Positions 63,187 to 64,000 of a DNA stretch of 64,000 nucleotides are shown in pieces. A program made the translations under genes and the position numbers. The stretch is from Saprospiraceae bacterium. GTDB taxonomy: Bacteria; Bacteroidota; Bacteroidia; Chitinophagales; Saprospiraceae. Each line of letters begins with the position of its first letter. Position 1 is the first letter of the stretch. Under the pieces are notes generated by a model. The model worked only from the letters and a program-made list of their open reading frames with translations. It had not been told where the DNA came from and searched no databases. The stretch covers positions 62,001 to 126,000 of the forward strand of contig JAHDES010000005.1 of assembly GCA_020628645.1 (NCBI GenBank), in the 5' to 3' direction.

Positions 63187-64000
63187 ATGAACATCAGATA
63201 CCTTTCTGCATCTGTTTTGATCCTCCTGATGTTTTTGCTCGTTCACCCAATACTTCATGCACAAATTAGTGCAGGCGGAACACCCCTTTCTTTTCAGGCA
63301 AATGTTCAAGCCACCTTTACAAAACAAGTCAAAAAAGAATCGATAGCTAAAGCTCCTATTACAAAATGGGAAGAAGAAGATCGTAAAATTGGAAGTAATT
63401 TTCGTTTTGCTGCTCCTATTGCTGTAGATTATTCTTTAGATAAAAATGGCACTTGGACGGAACTGCCCAATGGAGATCGTATCTGGCAATTGCATATCCA
63501 ATCGAAAGGAGCGATTTCAATGGCCGTTTTATACGACCAATTTTTTATTCCAGCAGGTGGAACACTTTTTATGTATCGTCCTGATAAAACGCAAGTTTTA
63601 GGAGCGTATACTTCGCGCAATAATAAATCTTCTGGTAAATTTATGACAGGCATGCTTCGTGGAGACGAAGCCATTTTAGAATACTTTGAACCAGCCCAAG
63701 TAAAAGGACAAGCTCGCATTCACATTCACAAAATACAACATGCGTACAAAACAGAATCGGTAGAACCTTTAAATGATCTTCCTCGAACACATGGTGGGGG
63801 AGGAGAAACGGGTTTTGATAGTGCTTTGCCTTGTCATAATAATATCAACTGTTCGCTTGGTGATAATTTTCAAGATGAAAAAAGAGGCGTGATGCGTATT
63901 CTGATTGTAGTCGAAGAAGGAATGGGGTGGTGTTCAGGCTCTTTGATAAATAATACCAATCAGGATGGTCGTCCTCTTGTGTTGACCGCCTTTCATTGTC
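63187..64000 (+). CDS. Secreted trypsin-like (lysyl endopeptidase-type) protein, 3' end missing
   Basis: Open to the end of the window, so only 271 codons are seen. The signal peptide is MNIRYLSASVLILLMFLLVH ... LHA. The proregion (about 25-200) has IWQLHIQSKGAISMAVLYDQ and FFIPAGGTLFMYRPDKTQVL, as in the N-terminal domains of T9SS-linked trypsin-like and lysyl endopeptidase-type proteins of Bacteroidota. The protease domain begins near VMRILIVVEEGMGWCSGSLI and reaches LTAFHC, which carries the catalytic His of the TA-x-HC motif. The Asp and Ser parts and any T9SS tail lie beyond the window. Confidence 0.85.
   Translation, partial: MNIRYLSASVLILLMFLLVHPILHAQISAGGTPLSFQANVQATFTKQVKKESIAKAPITKWEEEDRKIGSNFRFAAPIAVDYSLDKNGTWTELPNGDRIWQLHIQSKGAISMAVLYDQFFIPAGGTLFMYRPDKTQVLGAYTSRNNKSSGKFMTGMLRGDEAILEYFEPAQVKGQARIHIHKIQHAYKTESVEPLNDLPRTHGGGGETGFDSALPCHNNINCSLGDNFQDEKRGVMRILIVVEEGMGWCSGSLINNTNQDGRPLVLTAFHC

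Overview
The window is AT-rich DNA from a member of the phylum Bacteroidota, most likely the Saprospiria (Saprospira/Aureispira/Haliscomenobacter type). Four things point there: several promoters match the Bacteroidota pattern TTTG-N19-21-TAnnTTTG; one protein has a type IX secretion (T9SS) C-terminal sorting domain; there are giant cysteine-rich Ig-like/GEVED/SprB-repeat surface proteins; and there is a TPR hybrid histidine kinase fused to an AraC-type output domain. No insertion sequence, phage, CRISPR array or rRNA was seen. The genus is inferred, not proven.

Layout. 1-19.2 kb: three very large secreted proteins (the first lacks its 5' end) that share a C-terminal module, with a hybrid two-component regulator in the opposite orientation between the first two. 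An 85-bp block, including the last codons of the kinase gene, is repeated after the second giant gene. 19.2-22 kb: housekeeping (rplS, xseB, xseA) plus a candidate structured small RNA. 22-30.8 kb: a surface polysaccharide operon (Wzz/Wzc-like co-polymerase, flippase, glycosyltransferase, hexapeptide acyltransferase, sulfotransferase, a 36-residue membrane peptide, Wzy/ligase-like protein) preceded by a long leader with palindromes. 30.9-35.4 kb: a DUF4157 protein carrying two HExxH motifs, a lipoprotein pyrophosphatase, a GNAT and a FemAB/GNAT-like protein. 35.4-40.5 kb, minus strand: a Wza-like SLBB export protein and two nucleotide-sugar enzymes (RfbB, UDP-glucuronate decarboxylase), which probably serve the polysaccharide operon. 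40.8-43.8 kb: an overlapping trio (outer-membrane protein, KDO transferase WaaA, heptose-7-phosphate kinase) for the lipopolysaccharide core.

44-64 kb is mixed: a PA-domain T9SS protein, FabG with a conserved membrane-anchored partner, a secreted 3-coathanger-type protein, a four-gene minus-strand cluster (SDR, iodotyrosine-deiodinase-like flavoprotein, NRDE/TANGO2 protein, ATP-grasp), an Mla-type ABC permease/ATPase pair, tRNA-Leu(GAG), a cohesin-like lipoprotein, a sugar-phosphate isomerase-like gene broken by one in-frame stop, a MATE transporter, a metallopeptidase lipoprotein, a LytS/LytTR two-component pair, and the start of a trypsin-like secreted protease cut by the window end.

The least explained items are the DUF4157 double-zincin protein with its palindrome-rich upstream region, the candidate sRNA next to xseB, the repeated terminator/kinase-tail block with a shared 3'-UTR motif, and the long structured leader of the polysaccharide operon.
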